Shown: positions 37,294 through 44,744 of the stretch, one piece after another
How positions within the stretch are numbered: position 1 is the stretch's first letter
Layout of the letters: each line of letters begins with the position of its first letter
DNA from: Pectobacterium carotovorum
GTDB taxonomy: Bacteria; Pseudomonadota; Gammaproteobacteria; Enterobacterales; Enterobacteriaceae
Assembly: GCF_033898505.1 (NCBI RefSeq)
Contig: NZ_JAXAFK010000001.1
Coordinates: 1,426,001 to 1,490,000 of the forward strand
DNA length: 64,000 nt
Direction: 5' to 3'
The notes under the pieces: generated by a model
Database searches by the model: none
Seen by the model: only the letters and a program-made list of their open reading frames with translations
Told to the model about the DNA's origin: nothing
Made by a program: the position numbers and the translations under genes

Positions 37294-37316
37294 TGGTGGG
37301 CAGGATTGGGTTAGGG

Positions 37317-37970
37317 TTAGCGTTTTCGTCTGTACCTGCGGTGCTCGATCATAGTGCCAATGATTCTAATCGCGGTTTCATCGGACCGCATGGTTGGGTA
37401 GTCGTCATTCAGCGGGCTTAGCTCGAAAACGTCTGTCCCATTGATAACGCCACGCGGCCTGTATTTTTTGAATACGACTTCATCATCTCCATTCCTGGCT
37501 ACAACGAAGTCACCAGGAATAGGGGATACATCAGGATCAATAATAACCGTATCACCCTCGGAAAAATCAGGTTGCATTGAGTTGCCTTTTATAACCAGAG
37601 CGAAAGCAGATGCCGATAAATCAAGATTGGTCTGCAAAAAGTCAATACCTCCATCTACAGAACGGATGGTACATTCAGCAGTCCATGCTCCGGCTTGAAC
37701 ATAACTAATGACGGGCACAAGGCGAGAGTCAATAGCCGCAAGCTCTACGTTTGATACGGAATCCTCTCCGTACAATATAAATTCAGGAGAGCATTGTAGC
37801 TCTCTAGACAACGATATGAGGCTATCTCCGTTTGGACTGGTCTTGTTGTCCTCCCATTGAGATATAGCGCTACCAGACAGCCCTATGCGGCTGCCTAACG
37901 ATGCCTGTGTTAGTCGCAGATCTTTGCGGCGTCTGCGTATGCGTTGACCGATACTTTCACTCTTCATCAT
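37317..37970 (-). CDS. cI: CI-type prophage repressor
   Basis: 217 residues. N-terminal HTH_XRE domain (GQRIRRRRKDLRLTQASLGSRIG and SGSAISQWEDNKTSP), then a self-cleaving S24/LexA-like domain: Ala93-Gly94 cleavage bond in YVQAGAW, catalytic Ser131 in KGNSM, Lys in VVFKKY. It keeps the prophage silent by binding operators at PL and PR, and RecA-stimulated autocleavage triggers induction. No ribosome site precedes the ATG, which overlaps OR3, so a leaderless PRM transcript as for lambda cI is likely (inference). Confidence 0.95.
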   Translation of the reverse strand: MMKSESIGQRIRRRRKDLRLTQASLGSRIGLSGSAISQWEDNKTSPNGDSLISLSRELQCSPEFILYGEDSVSNVELAAIDSRLVPVISYVQAGAWTAECTIRSVDGGIDFLQTNLDLSASAFALVIKGNSMQPDFSEGDTVIIDPDVSPIPGDFVVARNGDDEVVFKKYRPRGVINGTDVFELSPLNDDYPTMRSDETAIRIIGTMIEHRRYRRKR

Positions 37971-37983
37971 TAAGTAATCTTAA
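37970..37983. promoter_or_regulatory. Operator OR3
   Basis: TTAAGTAATCTTAA matches the operator pattern at 11 of 12 arm positions. It overlaps the first base of cI and the presumed PRM -10 (TAAGAT, minus strand 37977-37982). Confidence 0.7.
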
Positions 37984-37989
37984 AACCAT

Positions 37990-38018
37990 TTGACTTAAGT
38001 TTCCTGCTGGCTGATAAT
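37990..38018 (+). promoter_or_regulatory. Early rightward promoter PR
   Basis: -35 TTGACT (37990-37995), 17-base spacer, -10 GATAAT (38013-38018), 32 bases before the cro ATG. A palindromic ACTTAAGT at 37993-38000, overlapping the -35, may be the weak OR2. Confidence 0.85.
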
Positions 38019-38032
38019 TTAAGAACTCTTAA
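38019..38032. promoter_or_regulatory. Operator OR1
   Basis: TTAAGAACTCTTAA, perfect arms of the operator pattern, immediately after the PR -10. Confidence 0.8.
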
Positions 38033-38049
38033 TAAAAAGGAATGTGGAC

Positions 38050-38235
38050 ATGCGAAAGCAAGATGTCATTGCCCACTTCGGAAGTGGCAGAGCAGTTGCC
38101 AAAGCCTTGGGCATCAGTGATTCAGCCGTATCCCAGTGGAAAGAGTTGATCCCTGAAAAAGACGCCTACCGACTAGAGCTAGTGACAGGTGGTCAACTCA
38201 AGCACGAACCGAATTCATACAGACCAGCAGCATAG
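38050..38235 (+). CDS. cro: Cro-type repressor
   Basis: 61 residues with an HTH (HFGSGRAVAKALGISDSAVSQWKE). First gene from PR, divergent from cI; it should bind the same operators, OR3 first, to shut off cI after infection or induction. AAGGA lies eight bases before ATG 38050; an in-frame GTG at 38044 is too close to it. Confidence 0.9.
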   Translation: MRKQDVIAHFGSGRAVAKALGISDSAVSQWKELIPEKDAYRLELVTGGQLKHEPNSYRPAA

Positions 38236-38241
38236 CTTTAT

Positions 38242-38250
38242 CGCTCTTTA
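38242..38250 (+). promoter_or_regulatory. nutR boxA
   Basis: CGCTCTTTA, six bases after the cro stop, identical to the leftward copy. Confidence 0.8.
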
Positions 38251-38264
38251 AACCCGCTGAACTC

Positions 38265-38283
38265 GCTCTGGACGGTCTGGAGC
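38265..38283 (+). promoter_or_regulatory. nutR boxB-like hairpin
   Basis: GCTCTGGACGGTCTGGAGC folds into an eight-pair stem with a three-base loop, 14 bases after boxA. It has the same geometry as nutL with compensating stem changes. Confidence 0.7.
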
Positions 38284-38342
38284 AACAAACAAGTGGCACC
38301 CCACGGGATGCCTATGCATTTAAAACAGGAAAATTATTACTG

Positions 38343-38633
38343 ATGGAGCGCGCAAGTACACGCAAGAAGCAGCGAGAAATTAACTCATCGCTCTTGAGCA
38401 AGATAGCCCTTATGGGTCAGGCGAAATTCGCTGACCTGATGGGCGTGCATGAATCACAGATTTCACGCTGGAAAGACACGCTGATACCGAAAGTATCTCT
38501 GATGCTTGCGGTATTGGAGTGGGGAGTTAACGACGACGAGCTAGCGCATTTAGCTAAGCAAGTTGCTCTGTTGCTCATAAAAAAATCCCCGGTGTGCAAG
38601 ACCGAGGATTCTCAGATTTCAATGGACTTTTAA
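38343..38633 (+). CDS. cII: CII-type transcription activator
   Basis: 96 residues aligned with lambda CII (97): SLLSKIALMGQAKFADLMGV, ESQISRWK...IPK.S.ML.AVLEWGV.DDELA.LA.QVA. A tetramer activates the lysogeny promoters PRE, PI and PaQ. The last codons overlap a GC-rich stem (TCCCCGG...CCGAGGA), possibly affecting cII mRNA stability. Confidence 0.93.
   Translation: MERASTRKKQREINSSLLSKIALMGQAKFADLMGVHESQISRWKDTLIPKVSLMLAVLEWGVNDDELAHLAKQVALLLIKKSPVCKTEDSQISMDF
38352..38365 (-). promoter_or_regulatory. CII-binding box of PRE
   Basis: Minus strand TTGC-GTGTAC-TTGC, a perfect TTGC-N6-TTGC direct repeat overlapping codons 4-8 of cII, as in lambda. It would drive leftward transcription into cI across cro antisense. 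Confidence 0.85.
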
Positions 38634-38661
38634 CTGGATCAATTCACAGGGGTAATTATAC

Positions 38662-38814
38662 ATGAAAAGACGTGTATCACACCACACGGCAAACCATAAA
38701 AACCTCACACGCTTGGACTTCCTCAACAAAGTCAGCCCTGTTGCCGCTGAAAAGTTGCGAAAGATGCTGGAAGAGAACAAATCGAAGGAGGAGCGCGGTG
38801 AGCAACGTAACTAA
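38662..38814 (+). CDS. Small phage protein, DUF2740-like
   Basis: 50 residues starting MKRRVSHHTANHKNLTRLDF, with KVSPVAAEKLRKMLEENKSKEERG. This resembles the small basic protein found between cII and the replication gene in many lambdoid phages (DUF2740-like, from memory). Its 3' end contains the ribosome site and start of the O-like gene. Confidence 0.6.
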   Translation: MKRRVSHHTANHKNLTRLDFLNKVSPVAAEKLRKMLEENKSKEERGEQRN

Positions 38815-39703
38815 TCTTGCCATAGCTAGAGAGGCTAGGCGGCATCAGGAAACGCCATTTACTGGCGGTAAGGGGTATGCCTTGCTGCACCGTAAAATAA
38901 TGGAATTGCCATTCTACAGGACGGATTCTGAGGCAGTGCATTTGTGGGTTCACATCATCCTGTCGGCCAACCATGCGCCGGCACTGGTTAACACTGAGTT
39001 CGGTGAAGTTCTGGTGCGCAGAGGTGAATTCATTACCGGAAGAGACAAACTTGTCAGGGAGACAGGGGTAAGCTCAGATCGAGTTCAATACCTGCTTAAA
39101 AAGTTCATAAAGCTGGGCATGGTTAGCGCTGAGTCGACGAGAAAATTCACCAAACTATTGGTGGTAAAATACGACGAATATCAGCCTAATTTTGTCCCAA
39201 CAGATTCCCAACAGATTCCCAACGCAAAGCCAGATAGCAGTAGTGCCGTCGGGGATGTTGTCCCAACAGATTCCCAACAGATTCCCACAAACAATGAATT
39301 AAATAATAACTCATTAGATAAATCTAATGAGTGTGCATCAGCAGCGGAAAATCAGGAGAAGAAAAAACCTTCCGTATCCTGCCAAGACGTTGTTGATGCT
39401 TACCATGAAATCCTGCCAGAAGCTCCAAAAATTCGCCTGCTAAGCGAGAAACGGAAAAACCTGATCCGCACCTTTTGGAAGAAAGCCGGGGTTATCACTC
39501 GCAAGCTGGATAACAAGCCTTTCACGATTGAGGCGTGGCGCGAGTATCTGGGGTATATATCGATGAATTGCCGTTGGATGCTGGAGAACCGACCTAACCA
39601 GAAAACCGGAACGACATGGCGTAAGCGCGATTTCGAGTTTTACCTGAACGACAACACGTACCTGAAAGTCAGGGAAGGGGGTCATGATGACAATGAACGC
39701 TGA
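38798..39703 (+). CDS. O: O-like phage replication initiator
   Basis: 301 residues, GTG start with AAGGAGGAG upstream. The N-terminal half has a winged-helix replication domain (LLHRKIMELPFYRTDSEAVHLWVHIILSANH, FITGRDKLVRETGVS). The middle is a low-complexity linker encoded by iteron-like DNA (two VPTDSQQIP phrases). The C-terminal part (SEKRKNLIRTFWKKAGV, WREYLGYI) probably contacts the helicase. The next gene encodes a DnaB-type helicase, so this is a P22 gp18/gp12 type of replication module. Confidence 0.85.
   Translation: MSNVTNLAIAREARRHQETPFTGGKGYALLHRKIMELPFYRTDSEAVHLWVHIILSANHAPALVNTEFGEVLVRRGEFITGRDKLVRETGVSSDRVQYLLKKFIKLGMVSAESTRKFTKLLVVKYDEYQPNFVPTDSQQIPNAKPDSSSAVGDVVPTDSQQIPTNNELNNNSLDKSNECASAAENQEKKKPSVSCQDVVDAYHEILPEAPKIRLLSEKRKNLIRTFWKKAGVITRKLDNKPFTIEAWREYLGYISMNCRWMLENRPNQKTGTTWRKRDFEFYLNDNTYLKVREGGHDDNER
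39194..39335 (+). other. ori: Putative phage replication origin within the O-like gene
   Basis: Two clusters at 39194-39223 and 39260-39288 each contain TCCCAACAGAT-type iterons with 11-base spacing (two full copies plus a partial third). An AT-rich segment follows (39289-39335) with a perfect inverted repeat (CTCATTAGAT / ATCTAATGAG) at 39310-39331. This is the layout of lambda ori: iterons inside O next to an AT-rich unwinding region. Confidence 0.75.
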
Positions 39704-41108
39704 TTACCTCGTCCCGCCCAGCAGCGTAGAGGCTGAGCAATGCGTGATCGGTAGCCTCATGCTGGATGCGCAGAGCGATCGTGCTCAGAAAGTTTTTTCA
39801 TTCCTGAAACCTGATGCGTTTTACAACCGCCAGCACGCCGTGGTGTACCGCGTCATGCAGGAAATGAACACCACCCGCCAGACGGTAGACCTGTTAACCG
39901 TATCCGATCGACTGGAAAACTCTGGACAAATCGATCTTGTCGGCGGGTTCGCTTATCTGGCAGAACTGAGCAAGAACACACCTGCGGCGGCGAACATAAT
40001 CGCTTACGCAAACGTGGTGAAAGACAAGGCTGTCGAGCGTTACTGCATTGAGCAGGCCAATCAGATTATCGAAAGCATGTATGCCAGAAACGGATTATCT
40101 ACGGCGGAAAAAGTTGAAAACTTTCAGGCTATAGCGATGCGTGTTGCTGATAAAACGAAATCCGGAAGGGATCGTGGTGCGGTGCCTTTCATTGATGCGT
40201 TCGGGCGCTGGATAGACGTGGTAGACCAGCGCATGAAGGGTGATGCTACAGCTAACGGGTTGACATCTGGCATCCCATCGCTCGATGCAATGCTTGAGCC
40301 TAAGCGGATCGTGAAAGGGTCGCTATTCGTCGTCGGTGCAAGGCCAAAAATGGGTAAGACCACGCTCTATCTGAAAATGGCTATCCACTGCGCTACCGAA
40401 GAAAACCTACCCGCCATCATGTTCTCTCTGGAAATGCCAGAAGAGCAAATCGTCGAGCGTTCTGTTGCTCAGGTTTCTGGCGTCAGTTCATCAAATTTCT
40501 ACGTTGATGGCTACGACGACAACCGATTCGCCATGGCTTCTGCTAAAGGTATGTCGCTTGCTCAAAACGGCAATCTCTACATCGACGATACGCCTGGATT
40601 ATCACTATCCCACATCGTTGCAGAAAGCCGCCGTATCAAGCGCGAGCGCGGCGTAGTTGGCATGATTTTGGTTGACTACCTCACCCTGATGAAAGCTGAA
40701 AAAGCAGAGCGTAACGATTTGGCCTACGGGATTATCACTAAAGGGCTAAAGGCGCTGGCGAAAGAGTTGAATTGCGTCGTCGTGCTGCTCACCCAACTTA
40801 ACCGCGACCTTGAGAAGCGAACCAACAAACGCCCGTTACCGAGCGATTCACGCGACACCGGACAGATAGAGCAGGACTGCGACTACTGGCTGGGTATTTA
40901 CCGTGAAGGCGCTAACGACGAGAACGCCAATCAGTCAGAAACCGAATTGCTGTTGCGTCTGAACCGGCACGGAGAAACCGGCGTTGTGTTCGTTGAGCAA
41001 CGTCATGGCGCTGTTTACGACTGCAATCAGGATGCTGAACGCAAGAAGCTCGAGCAGCGAGAAGAAAAACCAAAGTCATACGCCAAAAAAGGTGGCGGTG
41101 GCTGGTAG
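39684..41108 (+). CDS. DnaB-type replicative helicase (P22 gp12-like)
   Basis: 474 residues. N-terminal DnaB domain (VPPSSVEAEQCVIGSLMLD, DAFYNRQHAVVYRVM), then a RecA-like motor: Walker A GARPKMGKTTL, Walker B MILVDYLTLM, and DSRDTGQIEQDCDYWLGIYR near the end. A hexameric helicase for the phage fork, replacing the helicase-loader P of lambda. Overlaps the O-like gene by 20 bases. Confidence 0.94.
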   Translation: MMTMNADYLVPPSSVEAEQCVIGSLMLDAQSDRAQKVFSFLKPDAFYNRQHAVVYRVMQEMNTTRQTVDLLTVSDRLENSGQIDLVGGFAYLAELSKNTPAAANIIAYANVVKDKAVERYCIEQANQIIESMYARNGLSTAEKVENFQAIAMRVADKTKSGRDRGAVPFIDAFGRWIDVVDQRMKGDATANGLTSGIPSLDAMLEPKRIVKGSLFVVGARPKMGKTTLYLKMAIHCATEENLPAIMFSLEMPEEQIVERSVAQVSGVSSSNFYVDGYDDNRFAMASAKGMSLAQNGNLYIDDTPGLSLSHIVAESRRIKRERGVVGMILVDYLTLMKAEKAERNDLAYGIITKGLKALAKELNCVVVLLTQLNRDLEKRTNKRPLPSDSRDTGQIEQDCDYWLGIYREGANDENANQSETELLLRLNRHGETGVVFVEQRHGAVYDCNQDAERKKLEQREEKPKSYAKKGGGGW

Positions 41109-41131
41109 ACCGAATAAACAGGAGGAGTGAT

Positions 41132-41356
41132 ATGAAGGTCTGGAAATTTCAAAAGCCAGTCTGCCGGCACAGAGACAAGGTGAGGTCATATGCATATATT
41201 CGAGCCGAAACACCATGCGAATACAGAGCGATTATGCGAATCATTGCCAGCGGTAAAAACCCCACGCTGAAATTAGCGCCAAAAGGTACTGCGGCCCCAG
41301 AGAATTACCGAGCGCAATTCATCATGCATGGGCCGAAAAACAGGAAATACTCATGA
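41132..41356 (+). CDS. Conserved small phage protein
   Basis: 74 basic residues (WKFQKPVCRHRDKVRSYAYI, NPTLKLAPKGTAAPENYRAQF). AGGAGGAG precedes the ATG. Common after replication genes of lambdoid phages; role unknown. Confidence 0.7.
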   Translation: MKVWKFQKPVCRHRDKVRSYAYIRAETPCEYRAIMRIIASGKNPTLKLAPKGTAAPENYRAQFIMHGPKNRKYS

Positions 41357-41481
41357 CTAACGAAATCCCCGGCTGCCGAGCAGACGGCACATGCAAAGAG
41401 TGTGAGCAATATAAACAAACAGGAATAGGCGGCGCGAGTTTGTGCGCGAGAAAAGTTAAAGGGGTGAAGAGTGAAAGATAA
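41353..41481 (+). CDS. Small Cys-rich phage protein (42 residues)
   Basis: Starts MTNEIPGCRADGTCKECEQY with four Cys in total; probably binds zinc. ATGA overlap with the preceding gene; overlaps the next start. Confidence 0.5.
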   Translation: MTNEIPGCRADGTCKECEQYKQTGIGGASLCARKVKGVKSER

Positions 41482-41842
41482 ATCGTGGGTTAAGAAACTA
41501 TCAGTTGGAGACGTTATTTTACACGAAGAAAGAAACAATCGTGGAGCGTTGCAGGCTCCGGTTGAGATAAAAATAATCAAGATTGGGAGGAAGTACATAA
41601 CTGGCACGCAAGGTAGATTTCAATTCGTACGGCAGTTCGATATCAACAACTGCTACCCAGATATGAATGCTTACCTAGCTAAAGAAGAACATCGTAAAAA
41701 ACGGGAAGCCATTAAGAACGCTGTAACAGGGTGGTGTTCGCTTAATGCACTTGAAAATGCTGATATGGCAGACATCAATCGCCTGGTTTTGGCGTTAGAA
41801 AAGTGCGGGATTAACGTTGGGTTACCGGAGGGCTTGCAATGA
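41471..41842 (+). CDS. Hypothetical phage protein
   Basis: 123 residues, GTG start with GGGGTGAAGA upstream. The first 60 residues look like a small beta barrel (VGDVILHEERNNRG, VEIKIIKIGRKYITGTQGRF); the rest is helical. No named family. Confidence 0.65.
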   Translation: MKDKSWVKKLSVGDVILHEERNNRGALQAPVEIKIIKIGRKYITGTQGRFQFVRQFDINNCYPDMNAYLAKEEHRKKREAIKNAVTGWCSLNALENADMADINRLVLALEKCGINVGLPEGLQ

Positions 41843-42032
41843 GTGAGTGGATTAAGACAAGCGAGCGGATGCCTGAACGGACGGACACGGTACTGGTCGT
41901 TGATGGCGGTATTGAGGTATATCCTGCCACGTTCTATGAGGGTAGTTTTTACGAATATGGCGACACGTTTACACCTTGCCGCATAAGTAACCGACCCACT
42001 GGCAACCGCTCCCAGCAACCCCACAGGACTAA
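41839..42032 (+). pseudogene. DUF551-like gene with frameshift
   Basis: The start EWIKTSERMPERTDTVLVVDGG matches DUF551 proteins. The expected ending THW.PLP..P is found in another frame as THWQPLPATPQD followed by a stop at 42030-42032. The main frame instead runs on to 42057 with unrelated residues. A one-base deletion near 41990 explains this. The 72-residue product may still be made. Confidence 0.6.
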
Positions 42033-42034
42033 CC

Positions 42035-42109
42035 ATGATTTACCTGTATTTATCTGAACTAATCGGCTCGCTAATAATCGCGGGCCTTATTTTTGCCCGG
42101 AGGATGTGA
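42035..42109 (+). CDS. Possible 24-residue membrane peptide
   Basis: MIYLYLSELIGSLIIAGLIF then four more residues. The stop overlaps the next ATG. Hydrophobic single helix; too short to be certain. Confidence 0.3.
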   Translation: MIYLYLSELIGSLIIAGLIFARRM

Positions 42110-42381
42110 TGTTCAAGTGGCTTAAGAGTTTATTCGCCTGGCGTGGTGATCGGGTTTTAGTTCTATACGGATATCCCGCCAATCACAGAACATGGCTTTG
42201 TGTTTATCACTACCGTTGATCTGGTGAGTGGGAGTTTGAATGGGATGATTTGTTCGCAGAAAAAAGAACCGGATCATGGGGTGACTTTAGCGAGTCACTG
42301 CTTTTCTCAGAAAAAAATGGAACAGCGACCCCTGATGAGATCAAAGAAGCGAGAAAAATTTGCGCAAAGAGAGGGTATTAG
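42109..42381 (+). pseudogene. Phage gene interrupted by an in-frame TGA
   Basis: One frame reads MFKWLKSLFAWRGDRVLVLY through VYHYR, TGA at 42217-42219, then SGEWEFEWDDLFAEKRTG on to KICAKRGY and a stop at 42379-42381. Protein-like composition continues after the TGA with no frame change, and Trp (TGG) fits before SGEWEFEW. A nonsense mutation in a 90-codon gene is the simplest reading. Confidence 0.6.
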
Positions 42382-42383
42382 TT

Positions 42384-42584
42384 ATGGGGAAACTAATCAG
42401 CATCGGGAAATGCATGGTTGATCCGGAGCAAGTTATCGCAATCGAACCCCATAAGACTGGCTATCACGGCAGCGTATTGGGTGCAAAGATTTCCCTCGCA
42501 AACGGAATTGTTGTGTATGAAGAAGGCGCAACACTAGCAGAGGTTAAGGCCAGGATATCGGCAGCACAGGAGGTTAAGCCATGA
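42384..42584 (+). CDS. Hypothetical phage protein
   Basis: 66 residues starting MGKLISIGKCMVDPEQVIAI; compact beta-rich, with VYEEGATLAEVKARI at the end. GAGGG upstream. Start at 42384 preferred over 42360. Confidence 0.65.
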   Translation: MGKLISIGKCMVDPEQVIAIEPHKTGYHGSVLGAKISLANGIVVYEEGATLAEVKARISAAQEVKP

Positions 42585-42895
42585 GCACAGAACAGATGCG
42601 CGGTAGTTTTGAATTTTGGTGGGCTGAAGGAAATGTGGGATACCAGTTTAGGAGTGGCTGGGAAGCGTTACGCAGCAGCACGGGCGATGGATACAACGAT
42701 GAAGATATAGACAGGGAGTGGGAGGCATGGAAGGCAGCATGGTCCGCCAGTCGCGCGGCGCTGGTGGTGACGTTGCCGGATGATCCTTTTTATCCTGATG
42801 GCGATATTGACTGTCCGCTTGCCGTAAACCTTGATGATGTTAAGTCTGCCTGCATCGGAGTTGGCATCAATTTGATTGTTGGCGGTGAGAAATGA
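42581..42895 (+). CDS. Conserved phage protein
   Basis: 104 residues containing REWEAWKAAWSASRAALVVTLPD, a phrase common in lambdoid accessory proteins. ATGA overlap with the preceding gene. Unknown function. Confidence 0.7.
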   Translation: MSTEQMRGSFEFWWAEGNVGYQFRSGWEALRSSTGDGYNDEDIDREWEAWKAAWSASRAALVVTLPDDPFYPDGDIDCPLAVNLDDVKSACIGVGINLIVGGEK

Positions 42896-43116
42896 TAGCA
42901 GCCAATTACACCGCACATTTTTATTGTGATTGCGATGCTTGCACATCTAAGCAATGGGGATCCCCTGACTTCTATGAATCTGTTGGTGAGTCATGGTCTC
43001 AATGTGCAAGAGACGCAAGGAAACGCGGTTGGCGAATAAGCCAAGACAGAATCAGATGTTTTGCTCCGGGACACAAAGTGTGCCGCGCAGCCGGAATAAC
43101 AGTGAAGGAGGGGTGA
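42892..43116 (+). CDS. Small Cys-containing phage protein
   Basis: 74 residues with HFYCDCDACTSKQWG and later C...RCFAPGHKVC, possibly zinc binding. ATGA overlap upstream; the stop overlaps the next ATG. Confidence 0.65.
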   Translation: MIAANYTAHFYCDCDACTSKQWGSPDFYESVGESWSQCARDARKRGWRISQDRIRCFAPGHKVCRAAGITVKEG

Positions 43117-43415
43117 TGGCGAATCTTCAATTGGCAGTAAATGGCGAATACTTTGACGCAATGATGCGTGGTGATAAAACGGAAGAGTACCGTCTCTGCA
43201 ACCCGTATTGGTTTAAACGGTTGGTTCGTCACTCAACGGGTGAGCCAAAAAATTTCGACCGCTTAATCATTACCCGCGGCTATCCGCGCAAAGACGATGC
43301 AGATCGCCGCATTGATATCCCCTACGATGGCTTTGAAATAAAGACTATCACTCACAAACACTTTGGCGCTGAGCCGGTCAAGGTTTTTGCTATCAAGGTG
43401 AATATCGGAGGATAG
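43116..43415 (+). CDS. ASCH-domain-like phage protein
   Basis: 99 residues, with LAVNGEYFDAMMRGDKTEEYRLCNPYW, LIITRGYP and HKHFGAEPVKVFAIKV. This is the usual ASCH/PUA-like layout, predicted to bind RNA or modified nucleosides. GGAGGGG precedes ATG 43116; codons further upstream belong to the overlapping gene. Confidence 0.75.
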   Translation: MANLQLAVNGEYFDAMMRGDKTEEYRLCNPYWFKRLVRHSTGEPKNFDRLIITRGYPRKDDADRRIDIPYDGFEIKTITHKHFGAEPVKVFAIKVNIGG

Positions 43416-43417
43416 CT

Positions 43418-43867
43418 TTGAAACAGGTCTATCACCTAATAGACCAAGCCCGTAAACAGAACGCCATTCAATTTATTCAGCAGTTACCCACCGATTCAGA
43501 TAAGCCGTTAGTCGTCACTGTCGAAGAAAGAAAGCGCACATTGCCGCAGAACAAAAAAATGTGGCCGCTTCTGAAAGACCTGTCCGAGCAAGTGACATGG
43601 TATGGCGAGAAGTACGACGAAGCGGACTGGAAAGACCTGATCACCGCACTTGTAGCAAAAACCAAAAAACAGGAACAGCGAACCGCACCCGGTATCGGCG
43701 GTGGCGTTGTCATGTTTGGCGAACGCACAAGCAAGATGAAGGTTAGTCAGATGGTGGAAGTGATTGAGGCTATTTACTGGTTTGGCACAGAGCAGGGCGT
43801 GAAATTCAGCGATGCGTCACGACTTGAAATCGAATGGGCTACACGATTCGGAGATAAAAAATTATGA
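43418..43867 (+). CDS. ninB: NinB recombination protein
   Basis: 149 residues with RTLPQNKKMWPLLKDLSEQVTWYG...WKDL, GGGVVMFGERTSKM, and a C-terminal YWFGTEQGVKFSDASRLEIEW, the NinB/Orf signature. It can supply RecFOR-like single-strand binding in phage recombination. TTG start with GGAGG upstream. Confidence 0.92.
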   Translation: MKQVYHLIDQARKQNAIQFIQQLPTDSDKPLVVTVEERKRTLPQNKKMWPLLKDLSEQVTWYGEKYDEADWKDLITALVAKTKKQEQRTAPGIGGGVVMFGERTSKMKVSQMVEVIEAIYWFGTEQGVKFSDASRLEIEWATRFGDKKL

Positions 43868-44187
43868 GCACACGAACAATAATCCGTGAGTATTTCAAAA
43901 CTCACGACAGAGCTACATTTCCAGAAATAAGAATTCATTGCGAGATGTCTGGCTGTGAGCGAAACAACGTCTCATGCGCAGTTCACGACATGCTGAACCG
44001 CGGAGAATTAAATCGATCTGGTAAGCGCGGCAATTATCAGTACGTGCCAAGTTTTGATTTGAAGTCAGACATCAAAATGGGGCGTCCGCAGGGTAGGAAA
44101 GACAGCGCGCCTCGGCAGCGCAAGAAATCTATCCCATCTAATCCTGTGGCTCGCATCGATCAACTACTGCGGAGTGTGCGGGGATGA
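43864..44187 (+). CDS. Hypothetical phage protein, winged-helix-like
   Basis: 107 residues. The first 60 look like a wHTH (TIIREYFKTHDRATFPEIRIH, VHDMLNRGELNRSGKRGNYQY), the rest is basic and disordered. Probably DNA binding. ATGA overlaps on both sides. Confidence 0.65.
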   Translation: MSTRTIIREYFKTHDRATFPEIRIHCEMSGCERNNVSCAVHDMLNRGELNRSGKRGNYQYVPSFDLKSDIKMGRPQGRKDSAPRQRKKSIPSNPVARIDQLLRSVRG

Positions 44188-44744
44188 CAATTCAATCAAA
44201 CACAGCACCACAGGACAAAGGCTGCTGGAGAACTCCGCCGGAGATTTATGCCGCTCTGAACGCGGAATTTTCATTTGTGGGTGATGTTGCAGCTAGCGAC
44301 AAAAACCACCTCCACGAAAATTATCTAACTGAGAATGAGGATGCGTTATCTGATGAGAACCCATGGGGAGTAGTTTTCCCAAATGGCTATGTTTTTTGCA
44401 ATCCTCCCTATTCAGACCCAATGCCGTGGGTAAAAAAAGCTCAGCAAGAAGACTGTTATTTTACTGGGGTAGTTATGCTGGTTCCGGCTGACACCTCTGT
44501 GGGTTGGTTTAAGCAGGCTATGAGAGATGTCAGCGAGGTTAGATTCATTACTGGCGGAAGGCTGTCATTCATAAATCAGTCAACTGGCAAGCCAGTTAGT
44601 GGAAATAACAAGGGTTCGATGCTGCTGATATGGAATCGGCATCGTCCTGCCGCAAGACAGTTAAGCACTGTGGATCGAGATGTTCTTATGCGCTGCGGCA
44701 GGCAATTCATCGAATGGGGTAAAGCAAATGCGCAAGCAGCTTAG
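44184..44744 (+). CDS. Phage DNA N6-adenine methyltransferase
   Basis: 186 residues. Motif IV is NPPY in VFCNPPYSDPMPWV; TPPEIYAALNAEF.F.GDVAAS forms the N-terminal phage Dam-type domain. It probably methylates phage DNA at adenine, likely to resist restriction or time replication; the site is unknown. Confidence 0.9.
   Translation: MTIQSNTAPQDKGCWRTPPEIYAALNAEFSFVGDVAASDKNHLHENYLTENEDALSDENPWGVVFPNGYVFCNPPYSDPMPWVKKAQQEDCYFTGVVMLVPADTSVGWFKQAMRDVSEVRFITGGRLSFINQSTGKPVSGNNKGSMLLIWNRHRPAARQLSTVDRDVLMRCGRQFIEWGKANAQAA

Larger units (their letters stand above)
36972..37316. promoter_or_regulatory. PL - OL - nutL control region
   Basis: A 345-base non-coding region between cI and the leftward operon. 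From right to left: cI terminator (37268), operator half-matches, PL with OL1 between its boxes, boxA, two hairpins, and the first leftward gene. No gene seen. Confidence 0.85.
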
